In this document: piece by piece, positions 11,281 to 23,225 of the stretch
How the letters are laid out: the number at the start of each line of letters is the position of its first letter
How positions within the stretch are numbered: position 1 is the first letter of the stretch
From: Platerodrilus igneus
Taxonomy: Eukaryota > Arthropoda > Insecta > Coleoptera > Lycidae
Length of the DNA stretch: 64,000 nt
Direction of reading: 5' to 3'
NCBI GenBank assembly: GCA_036346225.1
Contig: JARFIW010001344.1
Location: 1,365,810 to 1,429,809 of the forward strand
Notes under the pieces: model-generated
Database searches by the model: none
What the model was told of the DNA's origin: nothing
What the model saw: only the letters and a program-made list of their open reading frames with translations
Program-made: the position numbers and the translations under genes

Positions 11281-12915
11281 ATGTTTACCGTTCTAACTAC
11301 TGTCGAATACTTTGTACGAAAATTTATTCTTTAAATGGCTGCAATGAGGTTTTCATTAAAACCCATTATCACTAATTGCAATGAGGTTTTCATTAAAACC
11401 CTTAGCACGGTTGTTTTTAATGAGTTGTCTCTAAAACCAAGTGTGGACTTGGGTTGATAAAAGAAAAGTGATGGTTGTCGGCGTCGCGGCGCTGCATCAT
11501 TAAAAGCAATGGTGCTATGGGAAACATGGAAAACACTGCTACAATACGCGAATCTCAAATGTAACAAAGAACATCTTATTAGAAAAATGAGAAAAATTAA
11601 AAAATTTTATGTGCCGGATGACGATCATCCGGGTTCTAAAGCTAGATGCATTTGTGAGTATAAAAGACTCGCTTGTTTTAGCGTCCTGCGGAAAAGGATG
11701 ATACTAAATCCGATAATTTGGTAATTCTAAAACGTTTTATCAAAATGACGAAACAAAGACGAACAAGGAATGGCGGCTGTTTGACATGCCGCAAATTGAA
11801 AGTATATTTCCGAAAGAACCATCATTTAAAACCGGGGGTCCCTATAAACCCCAATTCCCAAAAGGTGGAAGCAACTCGAGAAGGGGGAAAATAAGGTTTC
11901 CTCAATGCGAAAAGTGATTGCCCAAATATGGGAAAGGGACTCGATTTTGTAAACTGAAGAATTACACGAAGGAATACTGGTTTTTGGAAAAAACATAAAA
12001 AGAGGAAATTTCGGTAATTTTAAATTTAAATGACTCCTTATTATTAAATATTTAAAAAATGCATTGTGGATTTAAATTTTCTAAAAAAATTGAAAAAAAA
12101 CCACTAAAAACCTGAAGGCTGTTTTCTGGGTTATCTTTTAATTAAAATTTTTTTTTAAATATTTTAAATTTTGATGTTGGAAAAAAAGAAGTAACATTGT
12201 TCTTTATTTACAAAGGCTTGGCGTTAAGAAATACGTGAGGGGGGGTTGGGCAGGCGGTCATGCAGGGTTTTACATTTGGCGGGTTCCAAATTTTTTAGGT
12301 TACCAGGGAATATTTAAAGTCACCGCAAATTTTTTATTTATTATCGGCTTGCCAGTTGGAAAAAACATTTTAAGGTTATTAATAAAATTGTTTAAGGAAG
12401 TCAACGTAAGTACCCGGGAGCACATAAAAAGGTCAAAAGTATAAATTAAGAAGTTTAAATTTTTAAACTATTTTAAAAATTTTAAGATTCCAAAGTTTTA
12501 AGTTTTGATTCCAAATTTTGTTTCTATTCGGTTACAAAATATGATAGGTTTGTTAAAGCGGTTTTAATTTAGGTTTGGAAAATAGTCTTGGTTGGGTTTT
12601 AAAAAGGGTGACTTTTAAGGGTGGTCCTATTTAAAATCAACAGGCTTGGGTCGAAATACAAATTGGATCCGTATTTTTTTAAAAATATAGAAAATAAATA
12701 AATTAGTTGTAACAAAAATTGTGGAAATTCAAAAAACTTTTGGGGGTTGTATTGCGTTAGACAAAAGAATCCATGTATTGAGGGAAAAAAACCGAAAAAG
12801 TTAAAGGGTCTACAATTATTAAAAAAAGAGGGTCCTAACCTTAAAGAATATTTAAAAGGCTGGGCTGCCTAGCAGGGGGGGAAAGGATTTTCCAATAAGA
12901 AATTAAAGTTTCAGA
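11281..12915. repeat. Heavily degraded copy of the arm
   Basis: Order of blocks follows 7,374-9,180: hairpin repeats, broken gene, GC-rich repeat, edge-repeat relative, polymerase-like region. It is riddled with small insertions and deletions and G- or A-run changes, for example around 11,820-11,900 and 12,660-12,900. The density of indels far exceeds substitutions and resembles uncorrected long-read sequence. It ends near CCAATAAGAAATTAAAGTTTC and then jumps to hairpin sequence. Confidence 0.6.
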
Positions 12916-13371
12916 GAAAAGTGAAACTGACAAATGAGCGATTTGGATTAGGTGTTGCAGAAATTTCTCATTAGCACTAATGAGTTGGTGACAGCGCTAG
13001 CTGACAACCTATCAATTTGTCGTTTTATCTAACCTAAGTCCACACTTGGTTTTAATGAGACATACTCACTGTAGACATAACAATTCGTGCTAATGGAGTT
13101 TTAATGAAAAACTCATTAAAAGCAATTAGTGCTAATGGGTTTTAATGAGAATCTCATTAAAAGCAATTATATAATGGGTTTTTAATGAGAAACCACATTA
13201 AAAGCCATTAAAAAGCAATTAGTGGGGGTCATAAAGGGCAATTTTTCGTATTCAAATTAGTATTCGACAGTAGCTAGAACGGTAAACATGAGGGTCTCAA
13301 AGGTGATTAACGTTTCTCAACTTCTTGGGAATAAAGTGAAACTGACAAATGAGCGATTTGGATATGGCTGT
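12916..13371. repeat. Third partial copy leading to mirror point 3
   Basis: It begins with a short scrambled piece of the hairpin stem (12,925-12,960), continues with the hairpin repeats at 12,965-13,225 and runs into the third hairpin stem. Confidence 0.65.
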
Positions 13372-13480
13372 TGGCGAAAATATGTGCAACAATAATCTGG
13401 TGACAGCCATAATCCAATCGCTATTGTAAAAACATTTATTATCCAAATGAGAAAATTAATCACTTGTTTCATGTGTACCG
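13290..13480. repeat. Mirror-point hairpin 3
   Basis: Stem TATGGCTGT at 13,363-13,371 and ACAGCCATA at 13,403-13,411 enclose the same loop. The right stem is eroded beyond 13,420, so the long-range pairing is weaker than at mirror point 1. Confidence 0.65.
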
Positions 13481-16440
13481 TCTAGACTACTGTCGAAATG
13501 CATCGAATGTTCTAATGCTAGATGAGCATTTTGGTAACTAAATCACTATGCTGTTAATGAGGTTTCTCATTAAAACCGATAAGTGATTTTAATGAGTTGT
13601 CTCATTAAAACCAGTGACTTGGTTAGATAAAATGAAAAGCGTAGGTTGTAGCGTCAGATGACGATAACAAAGCGAATGGATGCTGATGGGACATGGAACA
13701 CTGCAATCGACGTATTTTGCCTGTCAAAGAACATCTTGAGAAATTGAGAAAAACTTAACACCATATTATGTGCCGAAACTGACTGACATCCGGGTATAGC
13801 GATGATGGTATAAAGACTCGCGTTTCCTCAATACCGACAAGAAAAACGTCGATTAAGTCAAAACGTTATCAAGACGAGAAGAACTGCGATTAACGTATGT
13901 CACAATTCGCAACGAATTGCACGTAAGAACTGGATCTGGTTTTCGGTGGACATCCAAAGACTATTAGAGGTAAACTGTCGGTGAATTTCCTACAATCTTG
14001 AAACCTGCGAGACTGGTCTACTAGTGTGTGTTAAACATATTGCTGCTCTATGAAAGGAGATAGACGACTGTGTCGATTTAAATTTAAGCTGCAAATAAAA
14101 TTAGATAAAATAAAACCACTCAAACAAACATAAAGAAGGACTGTTTTCTGTGTATAACTTTATATTAAAATTAAGTTTAAATGACTCCATGCTGGTATAA
14201 ATATTTTAAATTTTGTTATGTATGTCAGAATAAAAATTCTGAGTATATTTCTTGTTACAAAGGCTGTACGTTACATACAGTGAAAGGTGCATGGGCAGTG
14301 CTGGTGGCATGGTGCGTGTTGCGCAGTGGGCGTGCAGGGCGATGCGCATGGGCTGGGATGGATGCTAGGCTGGGATGTCGTGTGCGAGAATGCGGATGTC
14401 ACCAAGCATCTATCTTGTTTGGATGATCGGTACTTGCCGGCGTATGTATCCGGAGTAAAATACGATTTGTACACGCAGCTATTAATAATTGGTTTATCGA
14501 GTAGATGACAAGCGTAACGTCATCCCGGGGCCATCAACATACGCATGGTGGCATAAAGATATAAATCTAAGATAGTTGTATGATTTTGTAAATCTATTGT
14601 ATAAATTAGTTTTAAGATTCCATAAGTTTTAAGTTCTTTGCCCACCTTCCAAATCCTTCCTGTTTCTATCTCGGTTGACGAATACGTGTTACCTCACGTT
14701 GTGTTCGCGGACACAGCGGTTTTAGATTCTGAAATGGTTGTTAAAGCATATGTCTTGGTTGGGTCTTTAAAGGCGTGACTTTGTAAGGGTGGTCCTATTT
14801 AAAATCTATTTACAGGCTTGGGCTCTCTAGAAATATCTAATATTAGTTGATACCAAAAGATATATTTATCTTAAAGAGTGACTACCGAGTAATAAATAAA
14901 CAGGGTCTCAACCAAAAGTTGTAGGAAATTTCAAAGGAACTTTAATGGGTCTGTATGAATTCGTTAGTACAAAAGCCAAGTCCTATGTAAAGTTGGCAGA
15001 AAGCACGATTAAAGATTAAAGGTCTCAAAGGCGTTAAAAACCGAGGGTCCTAACCAAACGAGCATTTTCAAAGGACTGATGCATACGCATTGCAGTGCGT
15101 AGTTAATAGTTCTCACACTAAAAACTCTAGCGCATACGGACATGGCAATGCCGGTAGTTTTTGTTTAACAAATAGTAGGAAAGATACTTATGTTGAGTGT
15201 GTGAAACCATAGAATCGTTGGATTCAAAAGAACGGTGCGGCGGAATGTATGGTGGCCCCGTTAGAAGAATCAAAAGTGGTTAATCGATTGTATTAGATGT
15301 TTAAATATGCGAAAGTGTAAAAGCCTACATGAGCAAAATTTAATTATCAGACAAAAAGTATGCGATGTGCTATACTTTTAAAGAAAGTATAGAATGGTGC
15401 TTTGCTGCGGTCCTAGCAGTAAAAAGGGCGACTGACTTTTTCAAGCAACTACAAGAATAGCAGTAGCGCAGAGAAAGGGTACGCATGTATTATACAGCGC
15501 ACTGTTACTTAAAATATGTTAGTTTACCGGTAACCCAAACGTGTAATTGATCACGACTTATAGATCCCTTGAAGGTTTAAAATTCTGAGACCATTGTCGT
15601 TTGAAAAATGTTTGAAAATTATCAGAACGGGAGCGGGTCGAAATATAAGTTAGATGGATGATTGACCGAGTTTTTCTACTTTTTACGAGGGAATCGGAAG
15701 TTGTCAGACATCGAGCATCTAACTCTCTATTTGGGCGATATCGAGTACTTTCTGGTTCTAGAAATCATTACGTGCTACCGACCGCTATGTGAAAGATTTG
15801 GTTCTAGGAAATGAGCCACCTACGAAAGCACAGAATACTCGGTATTAATGCTAATTGGTTTAGTGACCGCGTTTGTGCACTCTTCGATTGTCTTCGGCAA
15901 TTTTCGATTGTTTTCAAAATAAATATTCAAACCTGCCATTTCCTAAAATATGACGTAGAAGTTATTTAAAATTAAATTGCTTTATTAGTAAGTATTCTGT
16001 AGACAACAAGTTTGGTATTCCCTTAGTAAAGGTTTAAAATGTTTTATTAAGTTTTTGTTTATAGTAGCACTGCATCTTCTACAGCACGACTTGCAGCGAA
16101 TTTATGTGCGCTTGCTACAACCCTTTCGGTTTTTTAATATGCACGCGATGCGATTATTGATCCGTATTACATGGAAGACGTGTCCGATGTTTCTACTAAC
16201 TGCATTCAAAACATGGACAATGCGAACCGGGTGTATGCATTGGTGCTAAATGTACTGGGCGAGCAGCAAGGATTGGCAAAAGATGACGTCACTTAGTTCC
16301 ACGCTGAATCTTTAACTTCGTTTAGCCGTCTTTGGAAACCTTCGGTTTGCATTCTATAGGGTACATAAAGCAGGTATGCTAGAGTAAACTTTTTAGTTAT
16401 AAGTTAGTTCGCTTACAAGTTTAACCAAAGTCCTATAGCG
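13481..16440. repeat. Right outer arm, inner part (no intact gene)
   Basis: In inverted order this matches the left arm from the hairpin repeats to just before the zinc-finger ORF. 13,540-15,150 is degraded, including the broken unassigned gene (about 13,800-14,160), the GC-rich repeat (14,285-14,400) and the polymerase-like tail (about 14,868-14,995). 15,150-16,440 matches the left arm closely, base for base over long runs. The unassigned coding-like segment is at 16,055-16,310. Confidence 0.6.
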
Positions 16441-16461
16441 CGAATTTTGTTTTGTACTAAA

Positions 16462-16908
16462 ATGGTACCTGCAAACGTTTTTAAATGCGAGCCCTGTCAC
16501 GTCTACTTTACCAGGAGGGATGCTCTCAAACGGCACCAGAACAAATGTCTTGGTGTAACATCGTCTACGGTTAAGCTTATACATCCATCAGCAGCAAAGT
16601 ACTTAAACTGTGGGTCTTGCGGTATCGCTTTTACGAGAATGAACAACTCACTGCGACACAAGGAAAACCAGCACGGTATGTCATTAAGCCGTAAACGTTC
16701 AGCTTCGCCAGCTGTTAAAGGGTTTTGTACGAAACAACCACGAATTATGTGTAAAGTATGCGATTTCGAAATGGAAAAGACTACCTATACCGCACACTTG
16801 AGAAGCAACAGACATAAAAATGCATCAGTTACCGCTACTAGCGACGATGGCGTAGAAATGGTTAGCACCATAGGCTTTACTAATCAGACCGCGTTATATA
16901 CGGTTTGA
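16462..16908 (+). CDS. Three-zinc-finger protein, right-arm copy (148 aa)
   Basis: An intact ORF from the ATG in AAAATGG to TGA. All twelve zinc ligands of the left-arm copy are kept (C9/C12/H25/C29, C50/C53/H66/H71, C97/C100/H112/H118). The four differences (P11, V14, A111, M133) avoid these ligands. Probable nucleic-acid-binding protein; it could also be the N-terminal part of a replicase-like protein cut short. It is followed by AT-rich sequence and then the edge tandem repeats. No polyadenylation signal is obvious within 100 bp. Confidence 0.7.
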   Translation: MVPANVFKCEPCHVYFTRRDALKRHQNKCLGVTSSTVKLIHPSAAKYLNCGSCGIAFTRMNNSLRHKENQHGMSLSRKRSASPAVKGFCTKQPRIMCKVCDFEMEKTTYTAHLRSNRHKNASVTATSDDGVEMVSTIGFTNQTALYTV

Positions 16909-17454
16909 AATAATTAACCGTTAATTGACCTGTATTACAAAATGAAGTTTGCATTTCTTTAAATACGTAGTCGAGGACGTACTAGAAAGTACATTGTGTT
17001 ATTAATAATATACAAGCAATTATACGTAAATTTTCTAATGCACGACATTGAAATATATTTTTTGTATTTCTCAAACATATAGTCAATAATATAATTGATA
17101 AACAGAAACACTGCTTTCACGTCTACTTCACATAATTGTAAAGCAATTAGTTTTGGAAGCAAAATGTATTTTCCAAAGTACATATTTAGCAATGAGCATA
17201 TAATTATTTAAGCGGTATTTAGTAATTAGGAAAATGTTAAACCAGATATTGATAACTGTTTAAAATTTTAAAAAGCCGCGGTTTTGAATATTCTAAAAAC
17301 AGTACATTACTGTTTGAAAATGGTTTTAAAATGGTTATAAATAACTCATTTCTAAAACCCCGCGGTTTTAGATTTCTCGGGAAATGGTTGTGTAAAGCAT
17401 GCAAAAATTTTAAGGTTTAGGAGTCTTTAAACGTGTAACTTTTAAGGGATGGTC

Positions 17455-18315
17455 GGATTTTAAATGTGTTTGCAGATTCAAATTCTGCGTAAAATTCTAG
17501 GTTAGTTTGATGTGTCGTATGTCTAAAAACTTTATAAGGACGGTCAGAAATCGCTAGCAGCGAAAAATTTTAAAATGTGGGTAGCTCCTTGGGGGAATGA
17601 TGCTATGTAAAAAATTCCTAGAAATTTGGGTAGCTGAGAAAAATCTAATATTAATTGATACTAAACAATATAGATTTATCTCGTAAGATGCAATGGCTAG
17701 TCGACGAAAACTATTTGTTAGGTTTGCTTATAGAGCAAAGAGCAAAATTTAGAGGTTCAAGTCTTTAAAAGTGTAACTTTGCAAGGGTGGTCGGATTTTA
17801 AATGTGTTTGCAGATTCGAATTCTGCGTAAAATTCTAGACTAATTTGCTGTGTCGTATGCCCAAAGAATTTATAAGGACGGTCAAAAATCGCTACCGGTA
17901 GAAAATCTTAAAATGAGGGTAGCTCTCTGGGGGATGATGTAATCTAAGAAATTCTATGAAATTCAGGTAGCTGAGAAAAATCTAATATTAATTGATACCA
18001 AACAAGATAGGAGTTTATCTCGAAAGATACAATGGCTAGTCAAAGAAAACTATTTGCTAGGTTTACTTATAGAGCAAAGGGCAAAATTTAGAGCTTCAGG
18101 ACTTTAAGGGGTTATAACTTTGCAGGGGGTGATCCGATTTCAAATCTGTTTGCAGATTCGGATTTTGCATAAAATTCTAGACTAACTTAATGTATTGCAT
18201 GACTAAAAAGTTTATGCAGACGACCATAAAATTGCTACCAGCAAAAAATATTAAAATGAGGGTAGCTTTCTGGAGGATAATGCAATCTAAAAAATTCTTA
18301 AAGATTCGGGTAGCT
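17455..18315. repeat. Right-arm tandem repeat, ~340-bp unit, about 3 copies
   Basis: The block GCGTAAAATTCTAG recurs at about 17,487, 17,822 and 18,164 (periods about 336 and 342). It mirrors 1,460-2,345. The ORF at 18,190-18,378 reads one unit, but neighbouring units carry stops in that frame, so coding is not supported. Confidence 0.75.
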
Positions 18316-18560
18316 GAGAAAATTCTAATATTAATTGATATCAAACAAGATAGGTTTATCTCGAAAGATGAAAAATGAATAGTCGAAGAAAACTATTTGG
18401 TCCAGATGTGGGAGGAAATGAGGATGCTCATTTATCTCGAAAGATAAAAATGTAAGATATATTTATCTCGAAAGATAAAAATGGCTAGTCGAAGAAAACT
18501 ATTTGGTCCAGAATGAGTGTGGAAATGAGGGATTCTGGTGGAAATGAGGGCCCAGAACCG
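18316..18560. repeat. Short repeats at the outer edge of the right arm
   Basis: TTATCTCGAAAGAT occurs three times (about 18,356, 18,433 and 18,464), and AGTCGAAGAAAACTATTTGG occurs twice (about 18,380 and 18,487). They look like a decayed continuation of the ~340-bp units beyond the palindrome. Confidence 0.5.
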
Positions 18561-21500
18561 GTGACCTCCTACTCACATTCTCATAATTGTTCACCATTTA
18601 CTCTCCTTTTAATGTTGTACGTCGAATGACTGAAGGAGATTGTATTGCAACAGATGAATAGATTCGGATAGCATAATACGTATTTTAAACCTGTATACAT
18701 TCTATTTTGACACCGCGCGATCTATCTACTGAAAAAACGATAGCCTCAAATGGTTCAAGATATTGCTAAGTGTTCATTAATGGATGTTTTAAACACCTAT
18801 TTTACAATAAAAGTTGTACATAACCAAGTTTGGTGGTATTTTTACAGTTGTTAAAATTTAATATTATTATTATTATTATAGTAAATGTTGAATAATATAC
18901 AACAATTTGCTTACCCGAAACAATTGATTAGTGGCGAAAAACAATCCTAATCGCACATTAATCTTTTTATCGTATCACTCGCCGAACGGTCGATTATTTA
19001 TAAAAAATAAGCATATAATTACTAAGTCATCCGCTCAATAGTTTCTGATTTAGGTTCGAACGTTTTGTTTTTACGTTTTTTGCAATCCAAACAATACGGG
19101 AATAACGCTTTTATCTCAGAACGCCGATAGTGCATGCAAGTCACAAATTTCCATCATGCCTGTTTGTTATAAAAAATTATTGGTTAACCCTTTGACATTT
19201 TCAAAAAATTGACGCTAAAAAAGCAAACTGAAATACAAATGTCAAAACATGTTAAGAAAGAAGTACTTGTAATAGCATACCCATTAAAGAAAAAATTGTT
19301 GTATACATATAATTCTAGCTGAAATGCGTTTTCTTATAAAATTTTGTAACAAACCATATTTGAGTTCATGGAATCGAACCGCAATCTTTATACTTTATAA
19401 AGTTTCTATTCTGCAAATCGATTTGTATTGGATTTGTGTGAATTCCTATTGTATCTGATGTTTAAATTGCCTGTATTTCATTTAGATTTGTATATTATTA
19501 CACGTGCATTTAAAGTCTGGTTTTGTTTAATGATAAGCAAGTTTTGTAGATCGACGTTTTGATGATTGAATCACTCTGTTTTTTGTAACGCTATCGATCT
19601 GGTTTGCATCTAATTGTTATAAATTTCGTATTAAAATATATTTTGAGTGCTCTAGTTTAGAGATGTTTGTACGATTAGTGCTTTTTTTTAATAATACGAT
19701 TTTTAGGATTTATTGCCTGACAATGTGACAATTTTTTCTACATAACGAACCCTGACCATCCAGGTATGAACACTCTTTGAAATTGTACTTTTATTAATTC
19801 CTGTTCTTGTTACGATATTTTAGAGTTCTTCGTTCTTCATTCTTATGTTTTTCTTCATTCTTACTTTTTCTGTCAATCATTGATTTATTTATTCCTTCGT
19901 ATATTCATACATACGCTGAAGTACGTATTCTTTTCCTCTTCGTTTGGTTTTGGCCGCATTTGGATGTCCTGGGTGGAGATTGAGAAATCGGATTCGTGAT
20001 CTGTGGAGAACAAGAGTGCACATCTGGAATCCTACCGTATGAGTTTGACGAAAATAGAAATATCAGTCGTTATCACTTTCCTGGAGGTACAACGACCGCC
20101 AGACAATCAAATAAATGATTTTAATTTACAACTTTAACTTTATTACATGAAGTCGGCTTGATTTTTAATGTTCTATATTAATTTACATTATAGTTACGAT
20201 TACGCTTAGCGCATTAAACGGGCTAAAGCTGTCTGTTTTACTGAAATATTTATGCGTAACATTCACAAGTAGTTATGTTCATTACCTTATATTTACAGTT
20301 ATTTGATTTCCTAAACAATACTTATTAGATCCGTTTTTACGTTGTATGCAAATGCGATTAGTACCATCCGCGATTGCTCTCGGTTATAATACTGTTTTAT
20401 TATTTAACACACATCTTGAATTTAGAAGATATACTTTTTTTTGTAAAACTAAACTAATTTTTCATTCTATTATACGTTTAAATTGAGTGTTTGTTCGAGT
20501 GTTTTCTTTCATAAATAAGATTGGTAAATGCCGTTGTCCTGCGATATAATACATTTACTAAACATTAGGGTTCTTTACTAGTTACGTCTTTGTGATTGAC
20601 GTTGGTTATTTTAGTACGATCTTGCTGTTTTGTCAGGTCAGGAAGGTTGATGCGTAATTTCTGTTTGGTGATCCTTCTTGGCGCCCTACCGAGTTACTTA
20701 TTTGTAATAATAGCTCTTTCTTTTGATATTATCCACAACCGCTCTCCTGAGCTATGCCCTGTACGTATTAGGCCTTGGTAAATAACTACCACCGTCAGTA
20801 CCACCCGACCATTAGTTTGTTATACGGTAACCTTGCGATATCCTGTAACCGATAGTATTTTGAGGGATGCAAATTGGTACCCGCATTTTTGGCGTTTTTC
20901 TATTTTAGAAACCGTGTTGCAACTTAAATTCATTACTAATGATATTCACCTACACACACTGTAGGAAGATTTTAAAAATATTGTACAGAGAATGGGTCAT
21001 AGTCCATAATACATGTTAAAATGTAACAATTTCTTTAAATTCCTTAAACAACCATTTCTAAAGCTATTGTTTTCATGTTGATTAATGCATTCGTAAGTAT
21101 AGAAATCTAAATTTCATATATTACGAAAAAGGCAAGCTGGTGTATTTTCACGGAACCGCCTTGACGGGGGTGTTGATTGCTTTAAATTTATATTATCTTT
21201 TATTCTTATTGTAGATAGAAAAAATATATGCTTTCCAATTTTTCTTCGGTAGATTAGGTATATATATTACACTACTTCCTTGTTATTATGCTAAATAGAT
21301 TGAATATTTAGGATGATGTATACAAAGTGAGGTGCACCTCAAGCTTTCTCGACTCGCATTTATATTAGCATAATTCTCGGGAACGCTAATAGTTTCGTGT
21401 ACAAAGAAAAAACAGAACTTGAAGTATAAACCGTTTTAGAAGACATACTTTTTAACGTAAACATTAGGAAGGAATCAATTAAACTTTTCTTTAGAATTCG

Positions 21501-21870
21501 GCATTAGGGTCAGAAAACACAACCCAGGTAACTATTGTTTCGAGGAATAAACAGTATACGTGAACTAATACATCATGCTTTGTTACTATTTTACACATCC
21601 TGCTCTAGCAATCGGCAGACGAGAAAGTTAGTCGTTAAAATGAAAAATTTACAATCCAACTCTCAAACGATGCTAAACTAATTAGGCATGGTTCATGTCT
21701 ACTAACTACAATTAACACTAGGCAAAAAGCAAGTACCTACGTAACCCATAGCGTAACCTAGTACAAGCCACGTGCAATACCCAATCATGCAAAATGTGTC
21801 TCTCTCAGGGCTACTTAAATATGCTGCTAGAGAAAAACGTTTATAACAAACAAACCAAAAGGGATCTATT
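18561..21870. other. AT-rich unique DNA, no gene seen
   Basis: I find no conserved protein motif, tRNA or clear repeat. Short low-complexity runs occur, for example (ATT)n near 18,868-18,882. The 61-codon ORF at 20,596-20,781 is unsupported. Confidence 0.4.
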
Positions 21871-21889
21871 TAATGACTAGAAACAAAAT

Positions 21890-22085
21890 GAACTATTTGT
21901 GCACTACAAATCACATTCACGCACACAAACATGCGTTCGCACACGTACGCACGAGCGCACTGACACACGACTCACGACGCGCGATGCAGGCACTGAAGCA
22001 CGCACGCATGTACGCCCGCATGCACGCGCGCGCACAGCCATCACAACACGCACGTAAGCGGGTACGCACGCGCGCACACACAATA
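21890..22085. repeat. GC-rich alternating purine-pyrimidine island
   Basis: About 200 bp dominated by GCAC, CGCA and ATGC steps, including GCACGCGCGCGCAC-type stretches, in an otherwise AT-rich region. It ends in a short (TA)n tract at 22,090-22,103. The composition favours Z-DNA. The ORF through it (21,873-22,127) consists mostly of His/Ala/Arg repeats and is a composition artefact. Confidence 0.6.
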
Positions 22086-22750
22086 TGTGTATATATATAT
22101 ATTGCTATAATTATAGGGTTAATTTAGGGGTAGGTTAAGTCATTGGGGTCGTAGAGTAAACAGAAGAAACTTCCAAATAACAAAAGCACATAATTACAGA
22201 TATTATAAGAGTAAATAGGTCACTATACATATTGTTAGTTGAGCGCACACTGTATATAACAGTGCAAGAGATTAAACGCATATCCAAGAGTAGTTACGAG
22301 CAATGATAAGATTTACAAATGTAACGAAATGCATCGAAATTAAATCAACGAAAAACTTATATAAATTGGCTAGATAAATATTCAACAAGTGCGTTAAATA
22401 TATCATCATATACGCAGGCTAAGATCATGCATTATTTGAATAAATCGTACGTGACATAAAAGTATTACATTTGTTCAAAAATCCAATTTAACTAAGAAAT
22501 AAACAAACACCAAATTTATTTTTGTTTAGATTAGAATAAGCAAACGACCATGATATGAGATTTAACGAACGAAGATTTCTGGGATTTCTAAATTAAATGT
22601 AATGTTATATAAATGAGTACGTGACAATTTGAGCGTTCTTCTAACTATTTGAACTACACAATTGGTAAAATTACCGAGTACACAAGAGATAAGACAAATA
22701 GTGTCGCCCAACACCTGAAAACAACGAATAGCAAACAAAAGGGCAAGGCC

Positions 22751-22922
22751 TATAAATACGACAACAATTGAGTAACGAGTTAGTATACATTTGAAACTGG
22801 GCCGTCACTATACTCAAAAGTGCTAAATTATTTACGTAACCAGTTAAACGTAAAGTAAAGTGAAAAGTATTTTTAAAAGTGTAAAAATTGTGTAAATAAG
22901 CCGATCTATCATAGACGTAAGT
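22751..22922 (+). promoter_or_regulatory. TATA box followed by a splice-donor-like site
   Basis: TATAAATA at 22,751-22,758 is followed about 165 bp later by ACGTAAGTAA, with a strong donor GTAAGT at 22,917-22,922. No coding exon is visible. The same order (TATA, donor, terminal dyad repeats) is seen in family B units, so this may be the internal promoter of a unit ending at 24,999. Confidence 0.35.
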
Positions 22923-23225
22923 AAACCAGATTTAGTGAAACTATACAATTTCTAAAATAAATAAAACTGGGCTCTGGAGACGGCTTTGGAGATTACCGCC
23001 TGTTAAATTAATTTTGATAATCACTGACATGGTAAATGTTCTATTACTGCTTTGTTAATTACGGAGATGGAAAACCTTTTATTGAATTAACTTATGGGAT
23101 TTTGAATAACGATTTTGACAGTATTTTGGTTTTGATGTCGACTTCCAAATTCGACTTTAAACATTCAGACTGGACACAAAAACTCTTGGGGATGCCGAAA
23201 AACTACTGAACCACTCCAGGTTAGA

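Larger units (their letters stand above)
1460..18315. mobile_element. Palindromic mosaic of a hairpin-ended DNA element (Polinton/adintovirus-like relic)
   Basis: Outer arms 1,460-7,269 and 13,403-18,315 are inverted copies. Matching coordinates in the outer parts sum to about 19,780, for example the zinc-finger ORF at 2,880-3,326 (minus) and 16,462-16,908 (plus). Between them lie partial copies: 7,302-10,636 (inverted relative to the left arm), 10,637-11,179, 11,211-12,915 and 12,916-13,371. Mirror symmetry turns at three copies of the same hairpin. The copies switch abruptly near 10,636 and 12,915. The outer arms carry substitutions relative to each other, so they are not one molecule simply read twice. 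The inner copies show many shortened homopolymers, which suggests either rapid decay or unpolished long reads. The link to Polinton/adintovirus-type elements rests on the polymerase-like fragment and the zinc-finger ORF; it is inference. Confidence 0.6.

Noticed and set aside
14181..14508. Plus-strand ORFs of 73-81 codons
   Set aside because: They lie in the GC-rich repeat of the degraded arm; the mirrored copies have no matching frame.
1460..18315. Whole palindrome as a simple missed-adapter read artefact
   Set aside because: Outer arms differ by substitutions, including four amino-acid changes in the zinc-finger ORF, so they cannot be one strand read twice. An artefact remains possible for the inner copies.
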